Shown here piece by piece: positions 42,170 through 53,948 of a stretch of 64,000 bases of DNA. Positions within the stretch are counted from its first letter, which is position 1. Each line of letters starts with the position of its first letter. A program made the position numbers and the translations under genes. Source of the DNA: Datura wrightii (taxonomy: Eukaryota > Streptophyta > Magnoliopsida > Solanales > Solanaceae); contig JASDFA010000010.1 in assembly GCA_035772735.1 (NCBI GenBank), positions 128,101,501-128,165,500 on the forward strand, written 5' to 3'. The notes beneath the pieces are model-generated. The model had not been told where the DNA came from, searched no databases, and saw only the letters and a list, made by a program, of their open reading frames with translations.

Positions 42170-42367
42170 CTGGGGCGATAGCTCCGTGTCACGGAGGAGG
42201 ACCTCCGCGTTACCCTCCGTGACACGTTGAGGTATAACCCAGAAATTTTAAAAATTTCCAGTATGCTGTCGCGATGCTCCATGTCACGGAGGCAGTGCAC
42301 CGCGATGCACTCCGTGACACGTTGCCTTGTATATCGCGACGGGTCACACCGGGTTGCCGGGTGACCC
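42170..42367 (+). promoter_or_regulatory. internal palindrome block upstream of ORF2, copy 2
   Basis: GCTCCGTGTCACGGAG, CCTCCGTGACACGTTG, GCAGTGCACCGCGATGCACTCC and CGTGACACGTTG repeat the U3 words, including GGCAGTG...GATGCACTCCGTGACACGTTG, which is almost word-for-word the LTR arrangement. GGGTCAC (42341-42347) pairs with GTGACCC (42361-42367). The next A/T-rich word is CCCTTTTTAACCC at about 42377. Confidence 0.62.
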
Positions 42368-42521
42368 ACATGTTTTTCTACCCTTTTTAACCCAAAACCT
42401 CCCCTTTTCCCCTCATTTTCAATTTCCTCCGCGACCAAACGTCCCAAAACCCCTCTCCCATCAACGTGCCACGGCTTAAGGCAAGAAATTACCGAGTTTT
42501 CTTTGATTATTCAACTACAAG

Positions 42522-43217
42522 GTATGTTTTCCGATTCCCTCTCAAGTTTTTGTCGATTTTCTTTGATTTTAAGCATGGGAGGTGAGCTAAATTTTCCTAA
42601 GTCGAAATTAAACATGAATTCGAGTTATTTGTTGATTGATAATTGTTCGGAATGTCGTTATGATCGTTTGAACTTGTCGATTGCATAAATTATTCGAATT
42701 TGATTGATAAAATCAATTCTAGGGCTTGTTGTTGAATTTGAAGTTAGAAATGTGTTGAAATTGTGAATTTTATGCCGGGTTGTACGGGTGGAATGAGATG
42801 AGTCGTTGTACAAATTGTTAGGATGTTAATAGATGACGAATTCTCGGGTTTGGGGGAAAATGTTGAAATTTGTTCAAGTTTGGTTGGTTGGATAGGTTCA
42901 TGTATATAAATTTTTGTTGTTATTTTTGTTTCTTTGTTTTTCTTTGCTAAGTGCAATGGTTAAAATGTTTGCGATGGTAGTGATTGTGATTAGCTGTACG
43001 AAGTCTGAGTAGTACACAAAAGTTATACCGTCGAATTTTCTTTTGAATGCACTAAGCATGATTGTATAGCTGGTTGTTTTGGGTAAATAAAGTTATTCTT
43101 GCCGTAGGTTGTAACTGTAGCTAAGGACTAAGTGTGGGGTAACTTAGCGTAACCCGACCTTAGCCAAGGTTAATATTTATTTAGCTTAACATTGAGCTTG
43201 TTTACTTGGGTTGACAG
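42522..43217 (+). other. predicted intron in the ORF2 leader, copy 2
   Basis: Donor CAAG|GTATGTTTT, acceptor TTGACAG|GTCAAATGG; 696 bases. It includes GTACGAAGTCTGAGTAGTAC (about 42997) conserved with copy 1 (about 5660), and AAGTGTGGGG at 43130-43139. Confidence 0.6.
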
Positions 43218-43222
43218 GTCAA

Positions 43223-44432
43223 ATGGCAAGCCGGCAAGAGAAAGGTAAATGTGCATCAACTTCAGGCACCGGAAGAAAGCGACTTAGACTGGGAACAGCA
43301 GTCCCAGCAGCACCAGCAGTTCCACGCGGCCAGCGCCGCCAATATGGAACAAGATGGGTGACTGACGAGGGGAAAAAGTGGTACGCCAAGCACAAAGAGA
43401 ACAAATATTTCCCCGAGGAGCATATAGCACGGGAGCCATTGGCATAGGAGTTCCCAAGGATGGTTTACCGGATCAAGGCAGCGGGGCTCAAGTTCATATT
43501 CGAGGAGCCCAAAGAATGCAACCTGCACTTGGTTCAGGAGTTCTATGCCAACTGGAACCCGTCAATCCGAAGCCACACCATCAAAATCAGAGGGCAGATA
43601 GTCACTCTGGAGCCCCACCAACTCAATACCATCATAGGAGCGCGGGACACAGACGCCCACATCCTCCGACAGCTGAACAATACCCCACCGTATGCTGACA
43701 TCAGACGCACACTGTGTGGGGCCCGGTCTAGAGCAGGCACAAGGAAAGGGGATACCACCAGACTCTGCCATATTCACAGATGAATAGGGAAGCCTGAATT
43801 TGGCTAAAGACAGTCTGCTCTTGCCTCATCCCGGGGGTACATATGACTGATGTAACCTGGGATCGTGTTTGCCTGGTGTACGCCCTGATGAAAGGGCTGG
43901 AGATAAATGTCGGGGCGATTATTATATCCGCCATGAAGAGAGCCGGTTGCACCAGGGGCACAGGTATGGTTTCGGTGGACTACTCACCACCTTTCTCAGG
44001 GGCCTCGATGTTGAGGAGGAGGCCCTCAATTATATCCCGCAGTTGGAGCGGCGGGCCTTGGATGTTACCAAAACTAAGGCTCCCGACACCACCCACGGGC
44101 CAGTGCTGACACTTGGCGAGCGACACGCTCGTGATGACCAGTACATGGCGCAGATGTATGGGAAGCAGATGCTCCAGCTCAGGATAGGTGGGAGGCCGGC
44201 GACGGAGGAGGAGCTATGGCAGCTCGAGCTAGACTACCCGTTTGGCAAAAACGTTAGGGCTCTATGCCGAGTAGGGCCAGCCTTTGTAGAGCCCACAGAC
44301 GATGACGTCCCCACGGACAAGGAGACGCATCGGGAGGACTCCGATGTGGAGTCTGATGATGACGACGGAGGCGACTCGGACATGAGAGATGAAGCAGCAG
44401 CACCCGATGAAGAAGTGGAATACTTTGATTGA
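43223..44432 (+). pseudogene. ORF2 of copy 2
   Basis: It is homologous over its whole length to ORF2 of copy 1: basic start MASRQEKGKCASTSGTGRKR, then IKAAGLKFIFEEPKECNLHL, RDTDAHILRQL, RRTLCGAR, YGFGGLLTTFLRGLD and QLRIGGRPATEEELWQLELD, and an acidic end EEVEYFD with TGA 44430-44432. The TAG at 43445-43447 sits at exactly the codon where copy 1 has TAG. Small indels near 43735 and 43940 change frame. The ATG is five bases after the predicted acceptor. No transmembrane segment; function unknown. Confidence 0.8.
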
Positions 44433-44475
44433 TCAGGGAGTTCCACCACCCGATTTTGTGCTATTTAATTTTTGT

Positions 44476-44510
44476 GAACACTGGAGACAGTGTTCGGATT
44501 AAGTGTGGGG
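44476..44510 (+). other. GNRA-type hairpin and polypurine-like decamer after ORF2, copy 2
   Basis: GAACACTG (44476-44483), loop GAGA, CAGTGTTC (44488-44495), then AAGTGTGGGG (44501-44510). The loop differs from copy 1 (GGGA) by one base that keeps GNRA. Confidence 0.65.
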
Positions 44511-46277
44511 TGAGAGTAGTTAGGTGTTGGGCTGGGCTGTTTGTTTGTATGTTCTCCTCTGTTATTTTGTATGTTGTGTTTCCCCTGTGTTTGTGAATTT
44601 TTAAATTGTTCTGTATTTGTAAATATTTGTGAAATTGATGTGTGTTGTTGAATGTTGCCAGCTGATTCTGTAAATATTTTTTGTTTATCGAAATGATCAA
44701 TATTTTAAAAAAAAATTCTTTAAAATATTGTGTACATAAATGTTTTTCTTTTCCTATCGAAATGATCAATATTTTGCAAATTTTTCAACTTTTTAATTTT
44801 GGGTTTCTCGGCGTTTGTTTTCGGTTCTTTTACCGAGAATGGTCCCATTGAACCGAAGTCATAGTTAGTGACCGTTCCCTATGATGGATGGATGACGACC
44901 GTCTTAAGGGAAATGTAGTCGGTAGGAGTAGTTTTTTTCAATTAATTTTCAGTTTTTCTTTGGTGGATTGCATCCCGGAACCTGTAGTTACTATATGGTT
45001 GCGAGACTTTGGTTGCGTGTTGTACATGATATTCAAAATGCAAAGGTGATTCTTATGAAAGCATGCAAATTTTGTAAATATGTTGAGATACCTAGGCTGT
45101 AGAGTTCGATTCGGTGTGATTGAGGCTTAATGTTTGAATTCCTGTAATTAGCTGATTGAAGAGTCTGTGAATACATCTTGAATCGAGCATGTGCATAAAG
45201 TGTGAAGTGAGGTGTTGATATTCCATGCTATTGTGAAGTGTCTAGAACTTGTCTGGTGTGTGTACAAAACGAAATGAAGGAGGTGTATTGTAGGAAAGGA
45301 TGTAGGCATTTCTTTGTTTTAACCGAGAGTTTCTATATTTTTTTTCTTGTCATACTTCCCCTTTCTATGATTGTATACCCTAGTCAGCCCTTTGAGCATT
45401 TAGCCTATTATTTCCTTCTTTTGTCCAAAAAGTGTAAACCAAGCTTAATTCCTTCTTTTCATTAGCCGTAAAGTCTATACAAAACTCTTAAGCGCTTAAG
45501 AAGAGAAAATAATTTTCCCAAAGTGTCAAAGAGTGAGAATGGTGAAAAGAAAAAGAAAAGCAGAGTGAGGGAAGAAAAGAAAAGGTTGAAGGTGCACTGG
45601 TTATAAATAAACGATAATGAAGGTGCATGAATAATCTTTGTTATTGTGTCAAGTGTGCTTAATGAAATGGGCCATACTAAAGTAAATCATCAAGAATGGG
45701 ATGATGAAAAAAAAGAAAAAAAGAGAAACAGTGTCCATGAGTTGATGGGAATGTGTTGAAAAGGCGCTTAAGGATGCTAGTGGCTATTATTGGCTAATCC
45801 AATATTTACTAGTTCCATATCTTCCATTACAACCCATTAAAGTCCTACGTGATCTTACATTGCATTTCTTTACATTAGTGAAGTAATACACTAAGGGCAA
45901 GCTTATGGGTCACGACATGATGCATGTGAATTCTTTTGGGAGAGAGAGTGAAAGTGTGTGTACATGCCCCTGCTTGAATGATTGTGTGTCACATGAGCAA
46001 AAAGGGGAAGATTCTCTTGAGTTGTGAGGGCACATGCTTGATGAAAGATTGATTTTCGTGTCGGATATCTTGATTAGCTGATTTGCATGAGTTTGCCGAT
46101 ATCGAGAGTCGATTCTTAAAGTCTAGGAAGTCTTAATGTATTGAAGGTCATTGCATTGATAAGACCATGCATGTTTTCTTGATGATTTGCAATATTGAAT
46201 GACCGGTATGACCGTAGCTTAAATTGTCGTACCATAGTAGCGAGGTTGGGATGTAAATTGCATGAATTGTATGTTTG
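44511..46277 (+). other. 3' untranslated region of copy 2
   Basis: Non-coding; collinear with copy 1. Contains the inverted repeat TTCCCT (44875-44880) and AGGGAA (44907-44912). A 17-base direct repeat around CGAAATGATCAATATTTT occurs at about 44689 and 44759. Confidence 0.58.
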
Positions 46278-46315
46278 TTGTTCAAGGACGAACAAGGATT
46301 TAAGTGTGGGGTAAG
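46278..46315 (+). other. pre-PPT hairpin and polypurine tract of copy 2
   Basis: TTGTTC-A-AGGA-CGAACAA (46278-46295) has one broken pair next to the loop relative to copy 1. AAGTGTGGGGTAAG (46302-46315) abuts the 3' LTR. Confidence 0.75.
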
Positions 46316-47737
46316 TGATCTTGGGCAGATTTATATGCCCAAGTGATACTCAAAAGTACCATTTTCGCCTTGTTTATCTAGCAATGTGTATACATTTTCG
46401 TGTAATTGGTAATAAAATGTGAATTTATACTAACCAACATGATGAGCATTGTTTTGCAGGTAAAATTTGATTTCGAGAAGCTAAATGACATGTTGGACGA
46501 TATCGGAGTTGGACTTGGATGCGAGCAAGGAAAAGGCAGTGGACAGCATGATTTAAAGGGGCTCCGCGATGGAGCCGTGTCACGCTGCCATCGCGGAGGC
46601 ATTCTGCCTGGAGGGTGAAAATTCACCAAATTTCCAGTGAAGGTCCGCATTTGCTCCATGGCATGGATCCAGTGCTCCGCGATGCACGTCGTGCCACGTT
46701 GAGCTTAAATTCCCGGACCCCCAATTCTAGTGAGGGTCCGCGTTCATGGCGTGTCATGGAGGCAGTGCTCCGCGATGCACTCCGTGACACGTTGCTCATT
46801 AATCCGGGAAAAATTCCCACTAGTATAAATAGAACACTTAAGTTCATTTTTCAGAATTCAGACTTGGTGGAGCAAGGACGTGGGTTACAGGTAGTTGAGG
46901 GACGAAAAGTTCAGGGTTTTTTCTCTCTTTCTTTCTTCTCTAATTCAATTGTTTGTATGATTAACACTCGTTTTATGATGATTAATCCACAAATGAGTGG
47001 CTAATTCCTCTCCTTGCTGAGGTTATGAACACTTGTGATGAATTTTGATTATTGATTATATGGTTTCTCATCTTTTTCTTCCATGTTGTTCTATTAATTC
47101 TTTTTCTTACTGCATTGGTGTGTGTCCTACATTAATGTACATCTAAAAAGTCCGATTTCACTCGAGAGAGCACGAAATTGGAAAGTTGTGAATTAATAGG
47201 ATATTTTTCTTTACTTGGTTTGGGAAAATTGAGTTTTGATGAACCTTCAGGATAGAAATATACCTGAAAGTCGTATTAGTCAATTTAGGAACCGGAATTG
47301 TATGGCTAGAACATGAATTGCATTTGATCACAGAAATGTAGACGGATGGTTCATGATTCTTAAGTGAGATTAAATACGAGAGTTTTAATCTCTTGGCAAT
47401 TGTTCTTGGCTAGCAACTGGAAGAAAAGATTAACCAATTTATGATGATAATCAGTTTCATTACATGTTCGTTTAACCTCAGCATGCTTTTATCCATAGTC
47501 CAAATTCAAAGTAGATAATTGTTCTTAGTTTTAGTATAAAATTTATAAAACAAAATATTAACTTTTTGGTTACGTTGTTGTCAGCATATTTAGAAGTAAA
47601 ATATAGTATACTAGAGCAAATTGCACTTAACCCAAGTCTTTTTGGGATCGATACTTGGCTTACTAAAGCCACTTACTACTTGTTCGACCACGTGCACTTG
47701 CGTGTCGTTTTATATACCCATATAACACACCCGAACA
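46316..47737 (+). repeat. 3' LTR of copy 2
   Basis: TGATCTTGGGCAG to CCCGAACA, 1422 bp, TATA box 46824-46831. About 2% different from the 5' LTR with no indel. Confidence 0.93.
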
Positions 47738-47742
47738 ACGAT
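47738..47742 (+). repeat. target-site duplication ACGAT, right copy
   Basis: Exact match to 37917-37921. Confidence 0.93.
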
Positions 47743-48929
47743 CGATGCATTGGTAGCTTTTTGTCTGACCGTGGATGTTTTCGAGTCCATTCATTATTAC
47801 ACCTCATGGAACAAGGAGTGATTCTTTTACCTTCTTGATTGTTGTGCTTCAAAGTTCGAACGTCTCCCAAGTACTTTAGAGCGTAGCATTTTAGAGAATT
47901 TTCTCTATGTAGTCAATTTTTGACTCCAGACTTAATAGGGAACTTACGTTTCATAACATTTTGAGAATTCCTCTTAATTGGGCCTCGTTTCGAGTGCGTG
48001 ATAGTGTCACCTCAAATTTTCACTATTGGATGATCAGTTCATGCATCTCGCATGAATTTAATCTTCTGGTGGAGTTGGGGGCCCAACGTTTCATTTGGAA
48101 AAGTAGTTTCATGTTTGTTAATTAAAAAGACATTCTCGACTTCATCATCATTCCCTGGCGCCAGACTGTTGGGTGTGGGGACCTCAAATTTTAGGCTTAT
48201 CCCTCACTCCAAGGATTGGGGGTCGTTGGCTTGAAACTCAGGGCTCCCAAGTCGAGCTCTCATCCCCTTTTTTGTTCAATGTGAGTTGTTCTCGAGACCT
48301 TGGATTTGATCTCTAAGTGCTCGTAGCATGTTGCCTTAGGCTCTGGAGTTTTTCTCTAAAACCCGAAACTTTCTGGGAGTTCAGTACTTGTAAAAGAAAG
48401 TGTGTCAAGCTTTCTCAGAGCATTCTCTTTTTTTCCATATCAATGTTTCTCTGAGACCGTTATGGCCTTTAAATAATATGGGAAAATGGAAATCCTAGTT
48501 TATTCCTTAAATTCCCTACTGCTACCTCATTAAGAAACTTGCCAGAAAAACCCTACGGGGGACAAAGATTGGGGGGAAGGAAAAAGGAGTGTAGGTTATC
48601 TTTTCAGGCTTTTTGAGTTGTTTATCCAGCCGCAATGCTCTTTCCACTTCTGACTGCTCTTAGGAGATCTTTCTCCGGTTGTCATCAAGTGTCAGCATTA
48701 GCCTCATCCAGAAAGCGGATCCCCCTCGTGCATGCAAGAAATTTGTTTCCAATAACCTATAGGAGCTTGGTAGGAAAAATAAAAACAAACAATTAAGAAA
48801 TCAACAAGATCAAGGAAACATAATTGTTACCTTTCGATGGGGGGCTTTTGGTTCCTTCTTTAGCTTATCATTTTTTGAGGTGTGTTTGAGTTTGCAAGTA
48901 GTATGTTATCCTCGACACCTTTTTCAAAG
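47743..48929 (-). other. element G between gag and copy 2, non-coding
   Basis: No RT, protease or integrase motif found on either strand. On the minus strand GAAAG|GTAACAATTATG (near 48833) to CTCCTATAG|GTT (near 48760) resembles a short intron, a feature known in some Tat/Ogre elements behind gag. Low certainty. Confidence 0.4.
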
Positions 48930-50601
48930 TTGTTCTTAGCTTGATCGCTCAGGAACTCCTATAGGTGTCTTTTTATTTCAACAAATCCGCGACCACTTCT
49001 CTAAGGTGGCGACAGTCCCTAATGCTATGGTCGTGCATCCTGTGGTATTCACACCATAGATTCATATCCTTAGAATCTGATTTGAGTGGATAGGCTTTGG
49101 AAAATTTGACCCTTTAATTATCTCGTATGGCTGAGACCAACTGTGCCAGGCTGACAATAAAATAGTGCTCTGAGAGCAAAAGTACCTCACCAACATTGAA
49201 TACCACCAGTTTCGTGGCCTCCTTAGCATGAAACCCCCTTCGAAGGGAGTCCATGTCTACTCTCTTCTCCAACCAAGGATGACTTGGGATATATGAATTT
49301 CCTTCCCTACTCATGTCCCCTAGTATATCCTCTATTATGGCCCATACCTTCCCCGAGATGCAGTCTTTGGGTCAAAACATTGCAATAGCTTTCAGGTGGT
49401 CCCCTCGCCAGCGTACCACGGGTTTTTTTAGCCTTCGTCTCAATCCATATCTAATGTACCTTGCCAATGACCCTTCGGTAGTTATTCTTGATTCTGATCT
49501 TTGACTCATAGTGATTATGAATGTCTGCCCAAGTTGTGATCTCAAACTCGATCAGGTTTTCTTTTAATTTGAATGAGGTGATCGAGCTCTCGGGGTTCAA
49601 CCCCTTAGAAAAAACCTCTGCCCCCAAATCATCCAACACCATTGGTAGTTTCATCCTTTTCTTCTAGAATCTCGCAGCAAACTCCCGGAGCAACTCTGTG
49701 TCCCCTTATTCTATCTTAAAAATATGTGCCCTTCGGACTGCACCTTCTTGGCTCTGACATGGGCCTAATAAAACTTTTTGTCAACAAATTGATTGAATTT
49801 TGGGATAAAAGAGAATACCTGACCAAAGCTTTCCCTGACAAGGTTTCTCCAAACTTTTTCACCATCACAGACTGAGCCTCCGCCCTTGTGAGGTGGTTGT
49901 TATTTATGGCGATCGTGAAGAAAAGCAAATGTTACTAGGGGTTCGAATTCCCGTCATACTTAGGAATATCGAGAATTTTAAACCTATTAGGGATGAGCTT
50001 AGTTACTGCGTTGGCCATGTAGGGCACTTTGGCGTAACTCTTAGAGTCTAGCCCCTGTACAACAGAAAATGCCCCCAGAATGTGATTCAGGCGAGACTGC
50101 AGATCTGCATACTGGGATTTCATTTCCTTTCTCGACAGTTTCATTATTGTTGTTGTAGTAGTCATTGAGGTTTTGAACCTGTTCTCAATTTTTGTAGTTG
50201 CATCCTCCCCCGGCCTATCATCAAGCTCCACTTTATCAAGGGAATCTTACTCATTTCCCCTCGAAGCATTCAGATTCAATTGGATTACATCATTTTGGAT
50301 CTCATTCATCCTCCTAACCTGGGCCTTCATCCTAGCCATCAACTCCTTTTGGGATTTGTGAAGCCCTTGAGGATCCTCTGAATGTCTTCCATGCCAGCCA
50401 ATTCTTCCTCTGCTTTCTCTACTCTAGTAAGGGACCTACGAACCCTTCTTTGTATATTCACATTAGTTGTGTCAACATTAAAGAGTTGGTCCTCCTTATT
50501 CCAATGAGTCTACCTACTAGAGTCCGTCATTATCTTGTCGCATTCTCAACTACGGCATTGCCAATAACTAGATCCACATTTTGATCTTTGTCATTAGCCA
50601 T
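48930..50601 (-). pseudogene. gag of Tat-like element G
   Basis: Reading down from ATG at 50601: MANDKDQNVDLVIGNAVVEN, a charged coiled region with QRRVRRSLTRVEKAEEELAG, then RFKILDIPKYDGNSNP (about 49940-49990), the Tat-type capsid entry. Further down are KKFGETLSGKALVRYSLL, FEITTWADIHNHYESKIRI and SLAQLVSAIRDN. It ends with a CX2HX4HX4C knuckle (CEYHRMHDHSIRDC, about 49010-49055). Stops and shifts occur near 50535, 50330, 50245, 49935 and 49716. The knuckle layout and PKYDG block separate it from the Athila-like gags here. Confidence 0.78.
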
Positions 50602-50675
50602 AACCCATTACTTGAAAAGTAAGACACAACCAAGCTAGAAAGAAAAAATAAAGTTAAACCCACACAGTTGCTCTA

Positions 50676-50700
50676 ACACTACGATGGGCACTAAATTGTT
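50676..50700 (-). other. probable decayed primer binding site of element G
   Basis: On the minus strand CAATTTAGTGCCCATCG precedes gag by about 75 bases; TTTGGYGCCCAYCG is a common primer-site form in Tat elements. Weak match. Confidence 0.4.
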
Positions 50701-50796
50701 TATCCTAAAATCGGTACAGTTAAATAAATAGGGGGTCAAGAACATGCTTTACGATTCAACCTTGTTTTAGAATCGATTTATTAGCAGTTTGGTTAT
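50701..50796 (-). repeat. element G 5' LTR, right-hand part in reading direction
   Basis: The last ~100 bases of the LTR, separated from the rest (61578-62201) by element F. The flanks gttat (50792-50796) and gctat (61578-61582) are F's target duplication. Confidence 0.6.
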
Positions 50797-52370
50797 TGAT
50801 AATGCTCAAACCATACCTCCTAGCGAAGTATGAAGCGTACGTTGTCAATAAAGAACCCAACAAAGGTTGAGGTCGATTCCATAGGGAATAAGGACAAACT
50901 AGATTATAGCCGGTAAGTGAACTTGTTATGTAGTTACTCCAAAATTGGGGGATTCTAAAGAAAAGCAATAATAAGAACAATTATCAAAAGTTCAATTTTG
51001 AATTAATATTAAAGGATAACTAGGGTGTGTTCCCCGTGGATTCAAAACTGCTTTAGGTATACACTCATGATTATCACTAATACTTACTTACAGAACTGAT
51101 AACAAAGGTTCATTCAAACGACCGACCAGTCCCTATTGAATGACTATACTCAATCACTCGACAAAGTCTTATGAGCGGTTTCAAACTATCTGTTATCACT
51201 AAGTTTTAGATTTAACTATCCTGCGCCACAGCTCAAGCTAATACAATGATCATCAAGATCAAGGCTCCATTGTAGTTCTCCTTTCCTAATCTCTACCTCT
51301 TAGACCTAAGCAAGTAAACAATTCAGGCAAGTCCTAACGTTGTACACCATTAAGAGACGTTTTAAGCATGAAGAGAATACAATACAAGAATTCATTATTG
51401 GTTTAGAATCACTTTATACAACCCTAGCTTGTTAATCCACCATGGTTCCTACAACCCTAGCTATGGAGGTTTTAGCCTCTCATAGTTTCAAGGTTGTGTT
51501 TTGCATTCATGATTACAAACATAAATCAATACTTACAATTACGGATGAGAGAAAAAACTTCTTTTAATAAATCAACAAAATCTTCAAGAACGAGTAGTAA
51601 GAACAAGAAGAATTCAAGAAAAGGTTGATCACAAGTCAAATCAACTCAATTCTCTCCTTTCTCAATGTTTTCTAACTTTTCTCTAACCTCCACTAAAGGT
51701 ATTTTGAAAATGAAACATAAAACATATTTATACAGACATAAAAATTCTTTCTTAGGCTAATAAAGTGAATTTCCATATCTGGTGCCGCTAGTGCCGCAAC
51801 CGATCCTACGACCCGTACCATGAACCTATGAGTCGTACCTTCCTCTCGTACATTATTGACTGGCTGAATTTTGGCTAAGTGTTGGACCCTGGTACGACTC
51901 GTACCTGCATCCTACGAGTCGTACTATGCTTCCGTGGCTCGACTCAGAGAGTTTGAAAATTTTCTGAAGTCCATCACGAGTGCTATGGTACGACTTGTAC
52001 CTTCATTCCACGACTCGTACTGTCTATCTGTAGTAGGAGTCAGCCTCTAATGCAAATCTTCTGAATCTTTTCATGACTTTTTCACCGTGACTCGTACTTA
52101 GACTCGTATAATGCACCTCTTCATCCTTAGCCTTCTGCAACTTCCCACGGCCAGCAGTACGACTCGTAAGACCTTCCTATGGCTTGTACTGTGAACTGCG
52201 AGTTGAGCCTGTTTTGTACACTTTCGGGCTATCTTTTGCACATATTAGCTCCAACACCAATTTATCCTGCAACCAAAGGAAAAGTGCCTTATATCCACAT
52301 AAATATATCTAAGTCCATGCTATTTTCTCAGTTTTGAGCGTCCGAAGTGATGTAACTCCGCAGCATATCA
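50797..52370 (-). repeat. 3' LTR of element F
   Basis: TGATATGCTGCGG (from 52370) to GCATTATCA (50797); 1574 bp. TATAAATA at 51732-51725, palindromes 52205-51795, including GGTACGACTCGTACC at 51891-51905. Near the end, CCCTATGGAATCGA matches the Athila CCCTGTGGGATCGA word. Confidence 0.87.
51795..52205 (-). promoter_or_regulatory. U3 palindromes of F 3' LTR, TACGASTCGTA type
   Basis: About twelve TACGACTCGTA-like words in both orientations upstream of TATAAATA. Same set in the 5' LTR (60990-61385), in LTR E and inside F. Confidence 0.72.
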
Positions 52371-52386
52371 ACACCCTCAACTTAAG
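52371..52386 (-). other. polypurine tract of element F
   Basis: CTTAAGTTGAGGGTGT directly precedes the LTR on the minus strand; compare TTTAAGTGTGGGGTAAG of copy 1. The pre-PPT hairpin is only vaguely kept (CTTGAAGACATG). Confidence 0.6.
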
Positions 52387-53865
52387 ACTTTTTCATGTCT
52401 TCAAGCAAAGAAAAGAAAAACTAAACACGACGCTTAACTAGAAAATAAACCTAAGATACTAGAGCCAATACTTAAACAAAACTTGCACTTTCTATACAAC
52501 CTCTTCTGACCCTTTTCCATGGACCAACATCAGCTAATGTATTACAAGCGACCCTAAAACATAATAAACAGGGATCAAAACATGTCATCTAGCTATCAAT
52601 AGGCAGTTAAATCATCACCAATGTTTTTTACACAGACCAACGGCTAAAGTAAACATAGTCCATGTACCCTCACAACCAATGAAGTCCCCACTCACAGATG
52701 TAATATCAAATATGTATGGGACTAGACAAATGAAAACTGACCTTCACAAGGAAGTTCCAAATACCATGTATCAGATACCATAAGCTTGCCCTTAATTTTT
52801 CCTATTTTGGTTTATCGAATGGTCAAATTAGGATCACTATAGGGCTTGATATGGCTTGTAATGTAGGCATAGGGCTGGACATGATAAAGATGAGAGTTTT
52901 TTAAGTAACTATCCCTTCCTTGGAACTACATACATCAGCTTCACCTTTCACCTACTTCACCCTTTATTCTTTCATTCCCTTTTCTTCCCTTTTCACCTCT
53001 TTTATATACATTTGCATGGGTGTGGTGTATTTTCAACTTTTTCAGCATTTTCATTTTCCTTTGAAATTTCTTTTTCAAGATTCTTAGTATCTTTCATCTC
53101 TTTTCTTTTCACCAAATCACACCTCATTTTTCACCCTTTTTCTCTTTTCTTTCCCTTTTTCTCGTTTTCACCATTTACGACCCCTACTCTAGCCACCTCA
53201 ACATAAGCATTTTTCCTATGTTTAGGTTTTAATATCCAAGGAAGGACCAGGGCCAAAATAGGTTCATTATAAGAAAATGGGTACAGCTCATTGGTTAATT
53301 AAAGAAAAAATATGGGTCAATTAAAGCTCAAACTTGGGATTAAGGGATTCATGTAATTTTGGTAGGATCATATAGGCTAAAAGTGAGCTAAATAAAAATG
53401 GCCTATGATCATATCCTAACCAACCATCCTTAGCCTATGTAAACACCAACCAGACAGATTCTAGATCTTCAACACAATACCAAACTAAGTACTATACCTC
53501 ACTCACTCATGGTACATGAACTATATTCACCTCACCTATCTGGTTTATACATGGATTAACAAGACTACTCAGGTTAATAAACTAAATGACATCAAAATAT
53601 CCGCAGAAATCATGCATGCAGTCACAAATACATAGCTAATGCATCAAAAGAAAATTTTAAACAAGGTCAATTTTTTCAAAAATCAAAACTAGTGCATTTT
53701 CATTGGCTGAGTACTCCTAAGTTATTTCCTAATTAAACAAAAATCACAAAATAATAAAATAAAATCCTAAACATGTTGGTTCTACTACATAGCATGCCTG
53801 AGGGAAAAGAAACACGGTAAGAAAAACCCTCAGACGAATCAAAAATTCCCCAAAAATCACCAGTA
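52387..53865 (-). other. 3' untranslated region of element F
   Basis: Non-coding on both strands. On the plus strand 52960-53180 is strongly C/T-rich (a purine tract for F). No further structure recognised. Confidence 0.5.
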
Positions 53866-53905
53866 CACCCCTCCCCTTTTTGAAAAGTAGCTTCGTCCCC
53901 GAAGC
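53866..53905 (-). other. hairpin with GGGA loop and purine run after ORF2 of F
   Basis: GCTTCG-GGGA-CGAAGC (53905-53890) is perfect, and AAAAAGGGGAGGGG follows. The core TTCG-RGGA-CGAA is the pre-PPT motif of copy 1 and the Del element; here it lies 1.5 kb before the LTR. Possibly an internal (central) plus-strand primer. Confidence 0.55.
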
Positions 53906-53948
53906 ATGAACTACAAGAACATAGGGAAGAGAACATACCTGTGGCACT

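Larger units (their letters stand above)
37922..47737 (+). mobile_element. Athila-like non-autonomous element, copy 2 (complete, young)
   Basis: Both LTRs are 1422 bp without length difference; by eye about 30 substitutions separate them (about 2%). Primer site, gag-PR, post-stop stem-loops, internal palindromes, intron, ORF2, hairpin, untranslated region and purine tract follow the order of copy 1. Target duplications ACGAT are exact. No RT, RNase H or IN. It is the better template for the family, with only a few frameshifts. Confidence 0.93.

Noticed and set aside
48500..48600. Plus-strand stretch near 48530 with 'attaagaaacttgccagaaaaaccc' character as a gene exon
   Set aside because: It resembles repeat sequence common in plant Tat-type elements and has no open frame.
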